This document shows positions 1 to 6,283 of a DNA stretch of 9,618 nucleotides, one piece after another. The stretch comes from Dehalococcoidia bacterium. GTDB lineage: Bacteria; Chloroflexota; Dehalococcoidia; Dehalococcoidales; W693. The notes under the pieces are model-generated. The model saw nothing but the letters and a program-made list of their open reading frames with translations. It was not told where the DNA came from and searched no databases. A program made the position numbers and the translations under genes. Where the stretch lies: contig DAOUSH010000009.1 of the NCBI GenBank assembly GCA_030627335.1, positions 1 to 9,618 on the forward strand, given 5' to 3'. The number at the start of each line of letters is the position of its first letter. Within the stretch, counting starts at the first letter, position 1.

Positions 1-23
1 ACAAACGGGTCTAACTGTTCCAT
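1..23 (-). CDS. possible 5' end of a divergent gene (only 7 codons visible)
   Basis: On the minus strand an ATG at 23-21 opens a reading frame that starts MEQLDPF and runs off the window edge. The same frame has a stop codon at 47-45, so a gene here would have to start at or after this point. A purine-rich AGGGA lies just upstream, but only about 2-3 nt from the ATG, which is closer than usual. A perfect TATAAT occurs on the same strand at 99-94, which would give a leader of about 65 nt. Seven residues are too few to assign a family. A gene divergent from the citrate-synthase-like gene is often its regulator, but nothing visible shows that here. Confidence 0.3.
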
Positions 24-93
24 AATCCCTGGCTCAAAGTGCCTTTATACCCTTCTATGCCAGGCATTGCCTGCCTGACTGGTTGGCTTTAAT

Positions 94-99
94 ATTATA
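94..99 (-). promoter_or_regulatory. candidate -10 box for the divergent leftward gene
   Basis: The minus strand reads TATAAT exactly, 71 nt upstream of the possible ATG at 23. No good -35 hexamer lies 16-18 bp upstream, where the minus strand reads AT-rich sequence such as CAATTT. The box lies in AT-rich DNA, where chance matches are common, so the call rests mainly on its position between two diverging reading frames. Confidence 0.35.
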
Positions 100-103
100 T
101 GCT

Positions 104-122
104 CAATTTTAACATAAAATTG
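104..122. promoter_or_regulatory. perfect 8-bp palindrome with 3-nt spacer, candidate operator
   Basis: CAATTTTA at 104-111 and TAAAATTG at 115-122 are exact inverted repeats separated by ACA, giving a 19-bp site. It lies in the intergenic region between the leftward -10 (94-99) and the rightward promoter-like element (120-146), over both expected -35 regions. This is the size and placement of a binding site for a dimeric transcription factor. There is no T-run behind a GC-rich stem, so it does not look like a terminator. It could still be a chance palindrome, because the local sequence is AT-rich. Confidence 0.45.
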
Positions 123-146
123 CTATAAAAAGGGTGGTATGATAAT
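120..146 (+). promoter_or_regulatory. candidate promoter of the citrate/homocitrate synthase-like gene
   Basis: TTGCTA (120-125) and GATAAT (141-146) resemble -35 and -10 hexamers, but the 15-bp spacer is short. TATGAT at 139-144 is an alternative -10. Transcription from here would give a leader of about 45 nt before the ATG at 198. The -35 overlaps the right half of the palindrome at 104-122, so a protein bound there could block it. The assignment is weak because no spacing is ideal. Confidence 0.3.
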
Positions 147-197
147 ATTCTAACGGATTAAACCGGTCTACATACTATTCCAAACAGGAGAAAATAA

Positions 198-1436
198 ATG
201 CCTAAGATATATATTATTGATGTTACCAATCGTGACGGAGTACAGACAGCCAAGCTCGGTCTTTCCAAACTGGAAAAGACCATGATGAACGTTTACTTAA
301 ACGAGATGGGGGTCTTCCAGTCCGAGTTCGGCTTTCCCACCACTAGACACGAGTCCAACTACCTGAAAGCCAACCTGGAGCTGGCGGAGATGGGAGCTCT
401 TAAGCCTATCCGTCTGGAGGGCTGGATAAGAGCCATCGTTGCTGATGTCGAGACTGCCTTCAGGCTGGTGCCCAATATGAAGCACCTCAACCTTTCCGTA
501 TCTACGTCAGACCAGATGATTAACGGCAAGTTCCAGGGGAGAAAGACACGGGACGACATTATAAAGGAAATGACCAAGGCGGTGGACGCTGCCTGGGCTC
601 ATGGTGCCGAGAGCATCGGAGTTAACGCCGAGGATGCTTCCAGGACAGACATAGGTTACCTGGTTGAGTTCGGTCAGGCGGCTAAGGAGCATGGAGCCAA
701 CCGCTTGCGATACTGCGACACCCTGGGCTATGATAATCCCTTTACCATTTATGAAGCCAACAGGACGCTGGCAGAGAAGGTGGCTTTACCCATTGAGCAG
801 CACTGCCACGGAGATCTGGGTATGGCGGTGGCTACCTCTATTGCCGGCGCCAAGGGGGCTATAGACGGCGGCCAGGATGCCTATATCAACACCACGGTCA
901 ACGGGATCGGGGAAAGGGCAGGCAATGCCGACCTCGTCGCTACTATATTAGCCATCACCAAGTCGAAGGGATTTAACGATAATTACAAGCTGGGCGGCTC
1001 TGTTGACCTGTCCATGGCATGGAAGATAGCCAAGTTTGCCAGCTATGCCTTCGGGGTGCCTATCCCGATAAACCAGCCGGGCGTCGGCGACAACGCCTTT
1101 GCCCACGAGTCCGGCATCCATGCCGACGGCGTGCTTAAAGACCCGGAAAACTACGAACTATACAGCTATGAGGAGCTGGGTCGGGGTGGGGCGGAGCTGG
1201 TCGAAACCGGGCGGGAAATCTGCGCCGGGGAGTATAGCGGTATATCCGGCTTCAGCCATATCATGGGGCAGATGTCAGTGTCCTTTGCCGACAGAGAAGA
1301 AGCCAACCGGGTTCTGGAGCTGGTAAGATATGCCAATGTAGAGGCGCAGAAGCCGCTGAATGAGGACGAGCTCCTCTTTATCGCCAAGTACCCCGATATC
1401 GTCAAGAAGCTGTTAACCCTGGCGCCGCTGACATAG
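198..1436 (+). CDS. DRE-TIM condensing enzyme: probable Re-citrate synthase, or homocitrate synthase
   Basis: This 412-aa protein belongs to the isopropylmalate/homocitrate synthase (DRE-TIM metallolyase) family, which condenses acetyl-CoA with a 2-oxo acid. Visible signatures are VTNRDGVQT at 9-17 (Arg12 and metal-ligand Asp13 of the RDG motif), QHCHGDLGMA at 201-210 (metal ligands His202 and His204), NGIGERAGNADL at 235-246, and the FAHESGIHADG loop at 301-311. It lacks the LeuA C-terminal regulatory domain; LeuA is about 500 aa. This argues against a leucine-regulated isopropylmalate synthase. The unusual DVTNRDGVQT start and the FGFPTTRHE segment (44-52) look to me like the proteins shown to be Re-citrate synthases in Dehalococcoides and Clostridium kluyveri, but this is from memory. 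Homocitrate synthase (NifV/AksA type) is the main alternative. The start is fixed by AGGAG at 186-190, 7 nt before the ATG. Confidence 0.85.
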   Translation: MPKIYIIDVTNRDGVQTAKLGLSKLEKTMMNVYLNEMGVFQSEFGFPTTRHESNYLKANLELAEMGALKPIRLEGWIRAIVADVETAFRLVPNMKHLNLSVSTSDQMINGKFQGRKTRDDIIKEMTKAVDAAWAHGAESIGVNAEDASRTDIGYLVEFGQAAKEHGANRLRYCDTLGYDNPFTIYEANRTLAEKVALPIEQHCHGDLGMAVATSIAGAKGAIDGGQDAYINTTVNGIGERAGNADLVATILAITKSKGFNDNYKLGGSVDLSMAWKIAKFASYAFGVPIPINQPGVGDNAFAHESGIHADGVLKDPENYELYSYEELGRGGAELVETGREICAGEYSGISGFSHIMGQMSVSFADREEANRVLELVRYANVEAQKPLNEDELLFIAKYPDIVKKLLTLAPLT

Positions 1437-1481
1437 CTAAACCTCATACCCTTAAAGCTTGTCTGGAAGGTTTTCAGGTAG

Positions 1482-1508
1482 TTGCCTCTTTTTAACCGGC
1501 AAGAGGAG
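1482..1508 (+). promoter_or_regulatory. trmO leader with ribosome binding site and two competing small stems
   Basis: GAGGAG at 1503-1508 lies 7 nt before ATG 1516 and is the ribosome binding site that decides the trmO start. CCTCTT (1485-1490) can pair with AAGAGG (1501-1506), covering part of it. TTGCC (1482-1486) can instead pair with GGCAA (1498-1502), which would leave it free. The two stems cannot form together. Both are short (6 and 5 bp), so a regulatory role is only a possibility. Confidence 0.3.
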
Positions 1509-1515
1509 ATGGAAA

Positions 1516-1977
1516 ATGGCTGCTCATCCTTCGGAGATGACTATCAAACCTATCGGCATTGTCCGTAGCCAGGTAAGGCAAAAGCGGAAGCCGGGCTATA
1601 AATGGCAGGAGATAGTCTCTGAGGTTGTAATTGACGACAGCCTCAGTGAAGCCCTGGGTGGACTGGAGGAATTTTCCCATATCATAGTTATCTACCGGCT
1701 GCATCTGGCGGTTGACACAGCCAAGATGGCAGTCAAAGTCCACCCCAGGGGGGATTCGGAACTGCCCCTGGTCGGGCGTTATGCCACCCGCTCCCCTTAC
1801 CGTCCTAACTCGCTGGGACAGAAGCTGGTCAGGCTGCTGGAGCGGCGGGGCAATGTGTTGCGGATACAGGGGTTGGATGCCCTCGACGGGACGCCGGTTA
1901 TTGATATAAAACCCTACATCCCGGGCTACGATTCGGTAGAAAATGCTACGGTGCCTAAATGGGCGAAACACGAATAA
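1516..1977 (+). CDS. trmO: TrmO/TsaA-family tRNA (adenine37-N6)-methyltransferase
   Basis: This is a 153-aa protein of the TsaA (UPF0066/YaeB) family. Its characterised E. coli member TrmO uses S-adenosylmethionine to methylate N6 of t6A at position 37 in certain tRNAs. Residues 10-14 (KPIGI) begin the domain. Further family signatures are LEEFSHIIVIYRLH at about 50-63, HPRGD then PLVGRYATRSPYRPNSLG at about 77-101, and GLDALDGTPVIDIKPYIPGYD towards the C-terminus. It has the compact single-domain length of archaeal and many bacterial TsaA proteins and lacks the extra C-terminal domain of E. coli TrmO. The frame is open upstream to 1459, but GAGGAG at 1503-1508 lies 7 nt before the ATG at 1516, and the upstream residues look non-coding. 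The 3' end overlaps the next gene by 19 nt, suggesting translational coupling. Exact substrate tRNA cannot be read from sequence. Confidence 0.85.
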   Translation: MAAHPSEMTIKPIGIVRSQVRQKRKPGYKWQEIVSEVVIDDSLSEALGGLEEFSHIIVIYRLHLAVDTAKMAVKVHPRGDSELPLVGRYATRSPYRPNSLGQKLVRLLERRGNVLRIQGLDALDGTPVIDIKPYIPGYDSVENATVPKWAKHE

Positions 1978-2624
1978 GCCGTTGCCTGCATGACATATAT
2001 CGGCGGCTTATGGCTGCTTACGGACCACAGCACTGGTGGCCGGCGGAAGAGCCCTTCGAGGTTATGGTCGGCGCCATTCTTACCCAGTCGGCCGCCTGGA
2101 GCAATGTTGACAAGGCTATCGTCAATCTTAAGACAGCCGACGCCCTGTTACCGGAGGCGATACGCCGCCTGCCCCTCTCAGAGCTGGCGTTGATTATACG
2201 TCCCTGCGGCTACTTCAATGCCAAGGCGGTTAAGCTAAAGGCGCTGGTAGGCTGGTTCGGCAGCCACGACGACGATATAAAAAATCTGCATGCCGTCGAT
2301 ACGGACAGCCTGCGGCGGGAGCTCCTTGCCGTGCATGGCATCGGGCAGGAGACAGCCGATTCCATTCTGCTCTATGCCGCCGGGAAGCCCGTTTTCGTCA
2401 TTGATGCCTACACACGCCGCATCATCAGCCGTCTCGGTATGTCCCCTCAGAAAGACAGTTACAATGACTACCAGAGGCTTTTTACGGCGAATCTGGAGGC
2501 AGATGCCGCGCTTTTTAATGAGTACCATGCCCTGCTGGTTAAGCTGGCCAAGGAGGCCTGCCGCAAGAAGCCCCTCTGCCGGCGGTGCTGCCTTAACGAT
2601 ACCTGTCGGTTTTGCAGAGGGTAA
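1959..2624 (+). CDS. endonuclease III-related HhH-GPD DNA glycosylase, probably monofunctional (MagIII-like)
   Basis: This 221-aa protein of the HhH-GPD superfamily is predicted to excise damaged bases in base excision repair. The N-terminal YGPQHWWPAEEPFEVMVGAI (21-40) followed by LTQ is typical of the endonuclease III-related subfamily that includes Helicobacter MagIII, a 3-methyladenine glycosylase, rather than of Nth itself. The helix-hairpin-helix is VHGIGQETADSIL (125-137) and the catalytic aspartate is Asp149 in VIDAYTRR. The position of Nth Lys120, 18 residues before the Asp, is Glu131 here, which argues against AP-lyase activity. A [4Fe-4S] motif Cys201-x5-Cys207-x2-Cys210-x5-Cys216 is present; MagIII lacks the cluster, whereas Nth has x6 in the first gap. 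No strong ribosome binding site precedes ATG 1959, and translation may be coupled to trmO. ATG 2010 would delete part of the first helix. The substrate is inferred. Confidence 0.85.
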   Translation: MGETRISRCLHDIYRRLMAAYGPQHWWPAEEPFEVMVGAILTQSAAWSNVDKAIVNLKTADALLPEAIRRLPLSELALIIRPCGYFNAKAVKLKALVGWFGSHDDDIKNLHAVDTDSLRRELLAVHGIGQETADSILLYAAGKPVFVIDAYTRRIISRLGMSPQKDSYNDYQRLFTANLEADAALFNEYHALLVKLAKEACRKKPLCRRCCLNDTCRFCRG

Positions 2625-2645
2625 AAGAGAAATTGGGCTGACCGG

Positions 2646-4691
2646 CTATACTTCGGGTGTGATTGCTCTGGCTACCAGCTCGGCGATATCCATAGCTTTC
2701 AGCGATTCTTCGTAGCCTCTGGCTTTTATGGCGTCGTCGAACATCTGCAGGCAGAAGGGGCAGGCGGTGGCGATAGTGCCGGCCCCGGTCTTTATTGCCT
2801 GCTCGATGCGCATCTCGCTGATTCGACTGCCGATGGTTTCTTCCTGCCACATACGACCACCACCACCACCACAGCAGAGGCTTCTCCTGCCGCTGGCTTC
2901 CATCTCGACCAGTTTCACACCGGGCAGGCTTTTTAAAATCTGCCGCGGCGGTTTGAAAATATCGTTGTATCTGCCCAGGTAGCAGGGGTCGTGATAAGTA
3001 ATCACCCCTCCGGTAGAACTGGTAATTTTAAGTCTGCCTTCCTGGATAAGCCGGGCGATAAGCTGGCTATGGTGGATGACCTCGAACCTGCCGCCGAACC
3101 CGGGGTACTCGTTCTTCAGTGTGTTATAGCCGTGGGGGCAGGCGGTAACAATCTTTTTAATGCCATAATCGTTGAGAGTCTTGATGTTCCTCTCCGCCTG
3201 CATCTGAAAAAGGTATTCGTTGCCCAGGCGGCGGGCGGGCTCGCCGCAACAGCTCTCCTGGCTACCCAGGATGCCGAAGTCAACGCCGGCCAGCTTCAGT
3301 ATTCCAGCCACGGAGCGGGTTACCCGGATGCTCCTTTCCTCCAGCGCCCCGGTACAGCCCACCCAGAGAAGGGTGTCCATGTCGCTGTTCTCAGCCAGGG
3401 TCTTTATGTCTAGGCCTTTCGCCCAGTCGGTGCGGGAGGCTGTTGACCCCCGCCACGGGTGACCCCTGGCTTCGATGCTACGCAGTGCCGCTTCGGCCGG
3501 CTCCGGTATGGACGCCTGTTCCATTACCAGGTTCCGTCTCAGGTCGATAATCTTATCGATGTGCTCGACATAGACGGGGCAGATGTCGTCGCAGGCGCGG
3601 CAGGTGGTACAGGCCCAGATTTCGTCCCGGGATATTACTCCGCCGGGTAATATCAGAGTGGGGCTGTCATCCGCTGCCACTGTTTTGCCCCCTGCCTTGA
3701 GTAGCTTAGGCCCGACCTCAAGCAGGTGCTTCTTGAGGTCCTGGATGAGATTCTTAGGGTTGAGCGGCTTGCCGCTGGCGGTTGCCGGGCAGGTGTCTTG
3801 ACACTTGCCGCAGGAGACGCAGGCATAAAGGTCGAGCATCTGCTTCCAGGTGAGGTCAGTTATACTGGCGGCGCCGAAGCTTTCTGCCGCCTCCAGGTCG
3901 ATGGAGCGCAGGGTGCCCCTGGGCAGTGGCGAGCGGAAGAAGATGTTGAACAGCGAGGCTATTATGTGGAGAAATCTTGAGTAGGCAATGAACACCAGGG
4001 CGAAGAGGACTACCGCCCAGTTGCCCCAGAACAGGGCAGTGTTTGCCGCCTGCACCGAACCTGTACTGATATCGCTGAAGAGGTTACTCAGGGCGGTGCT
4101 TATCGGCGGTAGAGCAGTTCCCAGCCCGACAGGGGGCTGACCGAGGGCGATATCGGTGGCTATCTTAAATATATAGGTCGCCGGAATGATGATAACGGTC
4201 AGCAGTATCACCAGAGCCTCGATACTCTGCTCGCCCTTCAGCCTCGGCGGTTTGGCGATATAGCGGCGGACGATGCCCCACAAAGCGGCGATGATTACCA
4301 CGGGGGTGATCAAGTCGATAATCCAGGTATAGTAGTAAAAGAAGACGGTGGCTTCCAGTGTTCCCGAAAAACCGAAGCCGGCGCTGATGATAACAAATAC
4401 CAGATAAAAGATAGCGAAGGCCAGGAAGCCCAGGGGGAAAATGGCGTGGGTGATTCCGGCTCTGTCTTTGGGGGTGAAGTATTTGAACTGGTCCCAGTGC
4501 ACCAGCAGGGTGACCAGGGTTGACAGAGCCCGGCGCCCCTTTTGCCCGAACCTTTCCTCTTTACGCCCCAGGGACAGATGGCGGACAAGGCGGTATATCC
4601 GGTAGCAGAACAGGCTGAGAGCCAGGGCGGTTAGAAACCAGAAAATGGCATATCCTGGGATACCCAGGTATGTCATGCTAACCGGTGCCAA
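2646..4691 (-). CDS. membrane Fe-S oxidoreductase: NarI-like cytochrome b domain fused to HdrD-like domain
   Basis: A 681-aa fusion. About five membrane segments (near 11-35, 81-106, 114-142, 156-177, 218-250) form a NarI-like domain. His65, His82 (THAIFPLGF) and His242 (RFLHIIASLFNIFF) are candidate heme ligands. Next come two ferredoxin motifs, Cys291/294/297/301 and Cys361/364/367/371, then two CCG domains: Cys446-x34-Cys481-Cys482-x35-Cys518, and Cys570-x35-Cys606-Cys607-x36-Cys644-x2-Cys647. The first CCG ends CPHG, so Gly521 replaces the usual last cysteine; the second is complete. The family includes HdrDE-like, DsrMK-like and Bacillus FadF-like proteins. Related fusions are proposed to pass electrons between electron-transfer flavoprotein and the quinone pool, which is a plausible but unproven role here. 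No etfAB is visible. The start is uncertain: TTG 4691 has GGAG 10 nt upstream, whereas ATG 4676 (giving MTYLGIPG) has no clear site. It follows plsY by 33 nt. Confidence 0.88.
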   Translation of the reverse strand: MAPVSMTYLGIPGYAIFWFLTALALSLFCYRIYRLVRHLSLGRKEERFGQKGRRALSTLVTLLVHWDQFKYFTPKDRAGITHAIFPLGFLAFAIFYLVFVIISAGFGFSGTLEATVFFYYYTWIIDLITPVVIIAALWGIVRRYIAKPPRLKGEQSIEALVILLTVIIIPATYIFKIATDIALGQPPVGLGTALPPISTALSNLFSDISTGSVQAANTALFWGNWAVVLFALVFIAYSRFLHIIASLFNIFFRSPLPRGTLRSIDLEAAESFGAASITDLTWKQMLDLYACVSCGKCQDTCPATASGKPLNPKNLIQDLKKHLLEVGPKLLKAGGKTVAADDSPTLILPGGVISRDEIWACTTCRACDDICPVYVEHIDKIIDLRRNLVMEQASIPEPAEAALRSIEARGHPWRGSTASRTDWAKGLDIKTLAENSDMDTLLWVGCTGALEERSIRVTRSVAGILKLAGVDFGILGSQESCCGEPARRLGNEYLFQMQAERNIKTLNDYGIKKIVTACPHGYNTLKNEYPGFGGRFEVIHHSQLIARLIQEGRLKITSSTGGVITYHDPCYLGRYNDIFKPPRQILKSLPGVKLVEMEASGRRSLCCGGGGGRMWQEETIGSRISEMRIEQAIKTGAGTIATACPFCLQMFDDAIKARGYEESLKAMDIAELVARAITPEV
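2856..2870 (-). repeat. (GGT)5 trinucleotide run encoding five glycines
   Basis: The coding strand carries five consecutive GGT codons for Gly608-612 of the HdrD-like protein, directly after the Cys606-Cys607 pair. A glycine-rich loop is normal at this point in CCG domains, but the use of one identical codon makes it a small microsatellite that could slip in units of one glycine. Confidence 0.8.
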
Positions 4692-4724
4692 GGCTCTCTA
4701 TCTCCGTGTCGTGGTCAACCATGG

Positions 4725-5414
4725 CTAATCCTTCCGCTGTTGCTGAAGGTTCCTTTCCGTCCAGGCTTTCCTGTCCCTGATATCGCGGTCGAAGAGCAGG
4801 CGGTTGAAAAATAGCTCGGCCGCCGACACCGATTGGCTGAGCCGGGTTCTCGGTGTTATCAGCCTGGTCAGTAGCCCCAGCAGTGCTAGCGCCGCAAAGC
4901 CCAGCGTAACCGGTAGCCTGTCCTCTATGCCCAGCGGCTGGCTGAGAAACCAGCTGAATATAGGCATGGAGATCAGGGTGATGAACACGCCCAGGGCGAC
5001 CTGTTTTATCGGCGCCAGGGTGTAGGTCATGACGAATGTTATCAGCCCCAGCCAGGGGGACATCATAGTGATGACGCCCAGGGTGGTGAAAATGCCGCGT
5101 CCGCCTTTGAAGCCGAGGAATACAGACCAGTTGTGCCCGACTATGGCAAAAACCCCCACCGTTATCTGCTCGGCGGCGTTGAGATCCAATAGCTGGGCTA
5201 TCCATACGGCTAGTGCTCCTTTACCGATGTCGAGGATGGTTACGAAGATAGCCAGCCGCTTGGAGGCAACCCGCATCACATTGGAGGCGCCGATCTTGCC
5301 GGTACCATGCTGCCGGATGTCTATACCGTGGAACCATTTCACCAGAAGGTAGCCGGTGGGCACCGAGCCGAGAAGATAACCGCTAACTATCAATAGCCCG
5401 AACTCAAGGGACAT
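4725..5414 (-). CDS. plsY: PlsY-like glycerol-3-phosphate acyltransferase, divergent
   Basis: A 229-aa polytopic membrane protein related to PlsY, which transfers an acyl group from acyl-phosphate to glycerol-3-phosphate in the first step of phosphatidic acid synthesis. The N-terminus has GSVPTGYL (16-23), a first motif RQHGTGKIGASNVMR (34-48) where most PlsY proteins have a GSGNxGxTN-like sequence, and a glycine-rich phosphate-binding motif GHNWSVFLGFKGGRG (93-107). The usual third motif, around RHxxNIxRLxxGxE, is not recognisable. The protein instead ends in a charged tail containing FFNRLLFDRD (202-211). It may be a diverged PlsY subgroup or a paralogue with another acceptor or donor. AGGAGG at 5423-5418 sits 3 nt from the ATG and supports the start. 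The gene lies 14 nt after the PHP gene. Confidence 0.8.
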   Translation of the reverse strand: MSLEFGLLIVSGYLLGSVPTGYLLVKWFHGIDIRQHGTGKIGASNVMRVASKRLAIFVTILDIGKGALAVWIAQLLDLNAAEQITVGVFAIVGHNWSVFLGFKGGRGIFTTLGVITMMSPWLGLITFVMTYTLAPIKQVALGVFITLISMPIFSWFLSQPLGIEDRLPVTLGFAALALLGLLTRLITPRTRLSQSVSAAELFFNRLLFDRDIRDRKAWTERNLQQQRKD

Positions 5415-5428
5415 AGCTCCTCCTGCTG

Positions 5429-6283
5429 TTATAGGTTGGCTGACACCAACCCTCGTTGCCTGGCTAGGTCCGTCAGCCGCTCCAGCGATTCGAGAGGCAC
5501 ACCGGCGTTGCCCATCATCGTCTCGGCGCTGTCATCTATACCGTGGTAATCACTGCCGCCGGTGGCAATAAGGTCATACTTTTTAGCCAGCCTGGCCAGG
5601 TTATCTCTTTTAGCCTTGTCGTAATCATTGTAGTAGACCTCAATGCCCACCAGTCCGGCCTTCTTCAGGGCGGCAATCATCGCTTCCGGCTCGTTTACGG
5701 TTAGCGGGTGTGCCAGCACCGGCAGGCCGCCGGCTTGCGCTATCAGGGCTACCGCTTCCGCCGGGGTTATCTTGTTCCGCTCGACGTAAGCCGGTCCCCC
5801 CTGACCGATGTATTTATCGAAAGCCTCCTTGAATGAGGTTATGTAGTTCTTCTCCAGCATAGCCCGGGCGATATGGGGGCGGCCGACAGAGCCGTCGCCG
5901 GCAAGTTCCAGGACTCGCTGCCAGTCTATATCGATGCCCAGTTCTTTGAGTTTGCCAATCATCCCTTTAGCCCGCTCCAGCCTGGAGTTGCGCAGGCCGC
6001 CGAGGGCAGCCCTGAGGTCAGGGTCGGCGCAGTCTATAAAGTAGCCGAGCATATGAACTTCGTTACCGGGGGCGAGAGTGCTGACCTCGACGCCGGGTAT
6101 GACTGTAAGTTGCGGAAAGGCTTTAGCCGCCGCCAGCGCTGGAGCGATGCCGTCTGTGTTGTCGTGGTCGCAGATGGCGATGGCACTTAAACCCAGACCG
6201 GCGGCTTTACGCACGATTTCCTCGGGGCTGAACCTGCCGTCAGAGACGGTGGTGTGTAAATGGAGGTCTATACCGGCAGCCAC
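5429..6283 (-). CDS. PHP-domain metal-dependent phosphoesterase (RNase AM/YciV-like)
   Basis: A 284-aa PHP-superfamily protein. Metal-site residues are visible along the chain: Asp6, His8 and His10 (DLHLH), Asp15, Asp39-His40 (CDHDN), Glu66 (PGVEV), His77, His137 (GRPHIA), His192 (LAHP), and Asp245 with His247 (SDYHG). This is the stand-alone PHP phosphoesterase layout with an inserted helical segment at about 95-175, as in E. coli YciV/RNase AM and the Chromobacterium 3',5'-nucleoside bisphosphate phosphatase. By analogy it may hydrolyse 3',5'-bisphosphonucleotides or trim short RNAs, but the substrate is inferred. Position after rny and ymdB fits a role in nucleotide or RNA turnover. The start is a GTG whose G is the last base of the ymdB TAG stop (TAGTG), with GGGAGG inside the end of ymdB as the ribosome binding site, implying coupled translation. 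Confidence 0.88.
   Translation of the reverse strand: MAAGIDLHLHTTVSDGRFSPEEIVRKAAGLGLSAIAICDHDNTDGIAPALAAAKAFPQLTVIPGVEVSTLAPGNEVHMLGYFIDCADPDLRAALGGLRNSRLERAKGMIGKLKELGIDIDWQRVLELAGDGSVGRPHIARAMLEKNYITSFKEAFDKYIGQGGPAYVERNKITPAEAVALIAQAGGLPVLAHPLTVNEPEAMIAALKKAGLVGIEVYYNDYDKAKRDNLARLAKKYDLIATGGSDYHGIDDSAETMMGNAGVPLESLERLTDLARQRGLVSANL

Noticed and set aside
57..92. 11-codon reading frame (MPGIACLTGWL) upstream of the synthase gene, considered as a leader peptide with a hairpin at 61-77
   Set aside because: It has no ribosome binding site, no run of Leu or other regulatory codons, and no terminator stem with a T-run after it. It also lies upstream of the likely rightward promoter.
1459..1515. 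Upstream extension of trmO to ATG 1459
   Set aside because: The extra 19 residues do not match the family. A good ribosome binding site sits just before ATG 1516, inside the proposed extension.
1492..1971. 159-aa minus-strand open frame covering trmO
   Set aside because: It lies antisense to a well-supported TsaA-family gene and shows no recognisable domain or ribosome binding site.
2625..2645. Bidirectional terminator between the convergent glycosylase and hdrD-like genes
   Set aside because: The gap is only 21 nt and contains no stem-loop with a T-run in either direction. Termination, if any, must use other signals or lie within the genes.
4678..5205. 175-aa minus-strand open frame overlapping plsY
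   Set aside because: It is in another frame of the plsY-like gene, rich in Arg, Gln and His, without membrane segments or motifs. The plsY frame has the conserved motifs and ribosome binding site.
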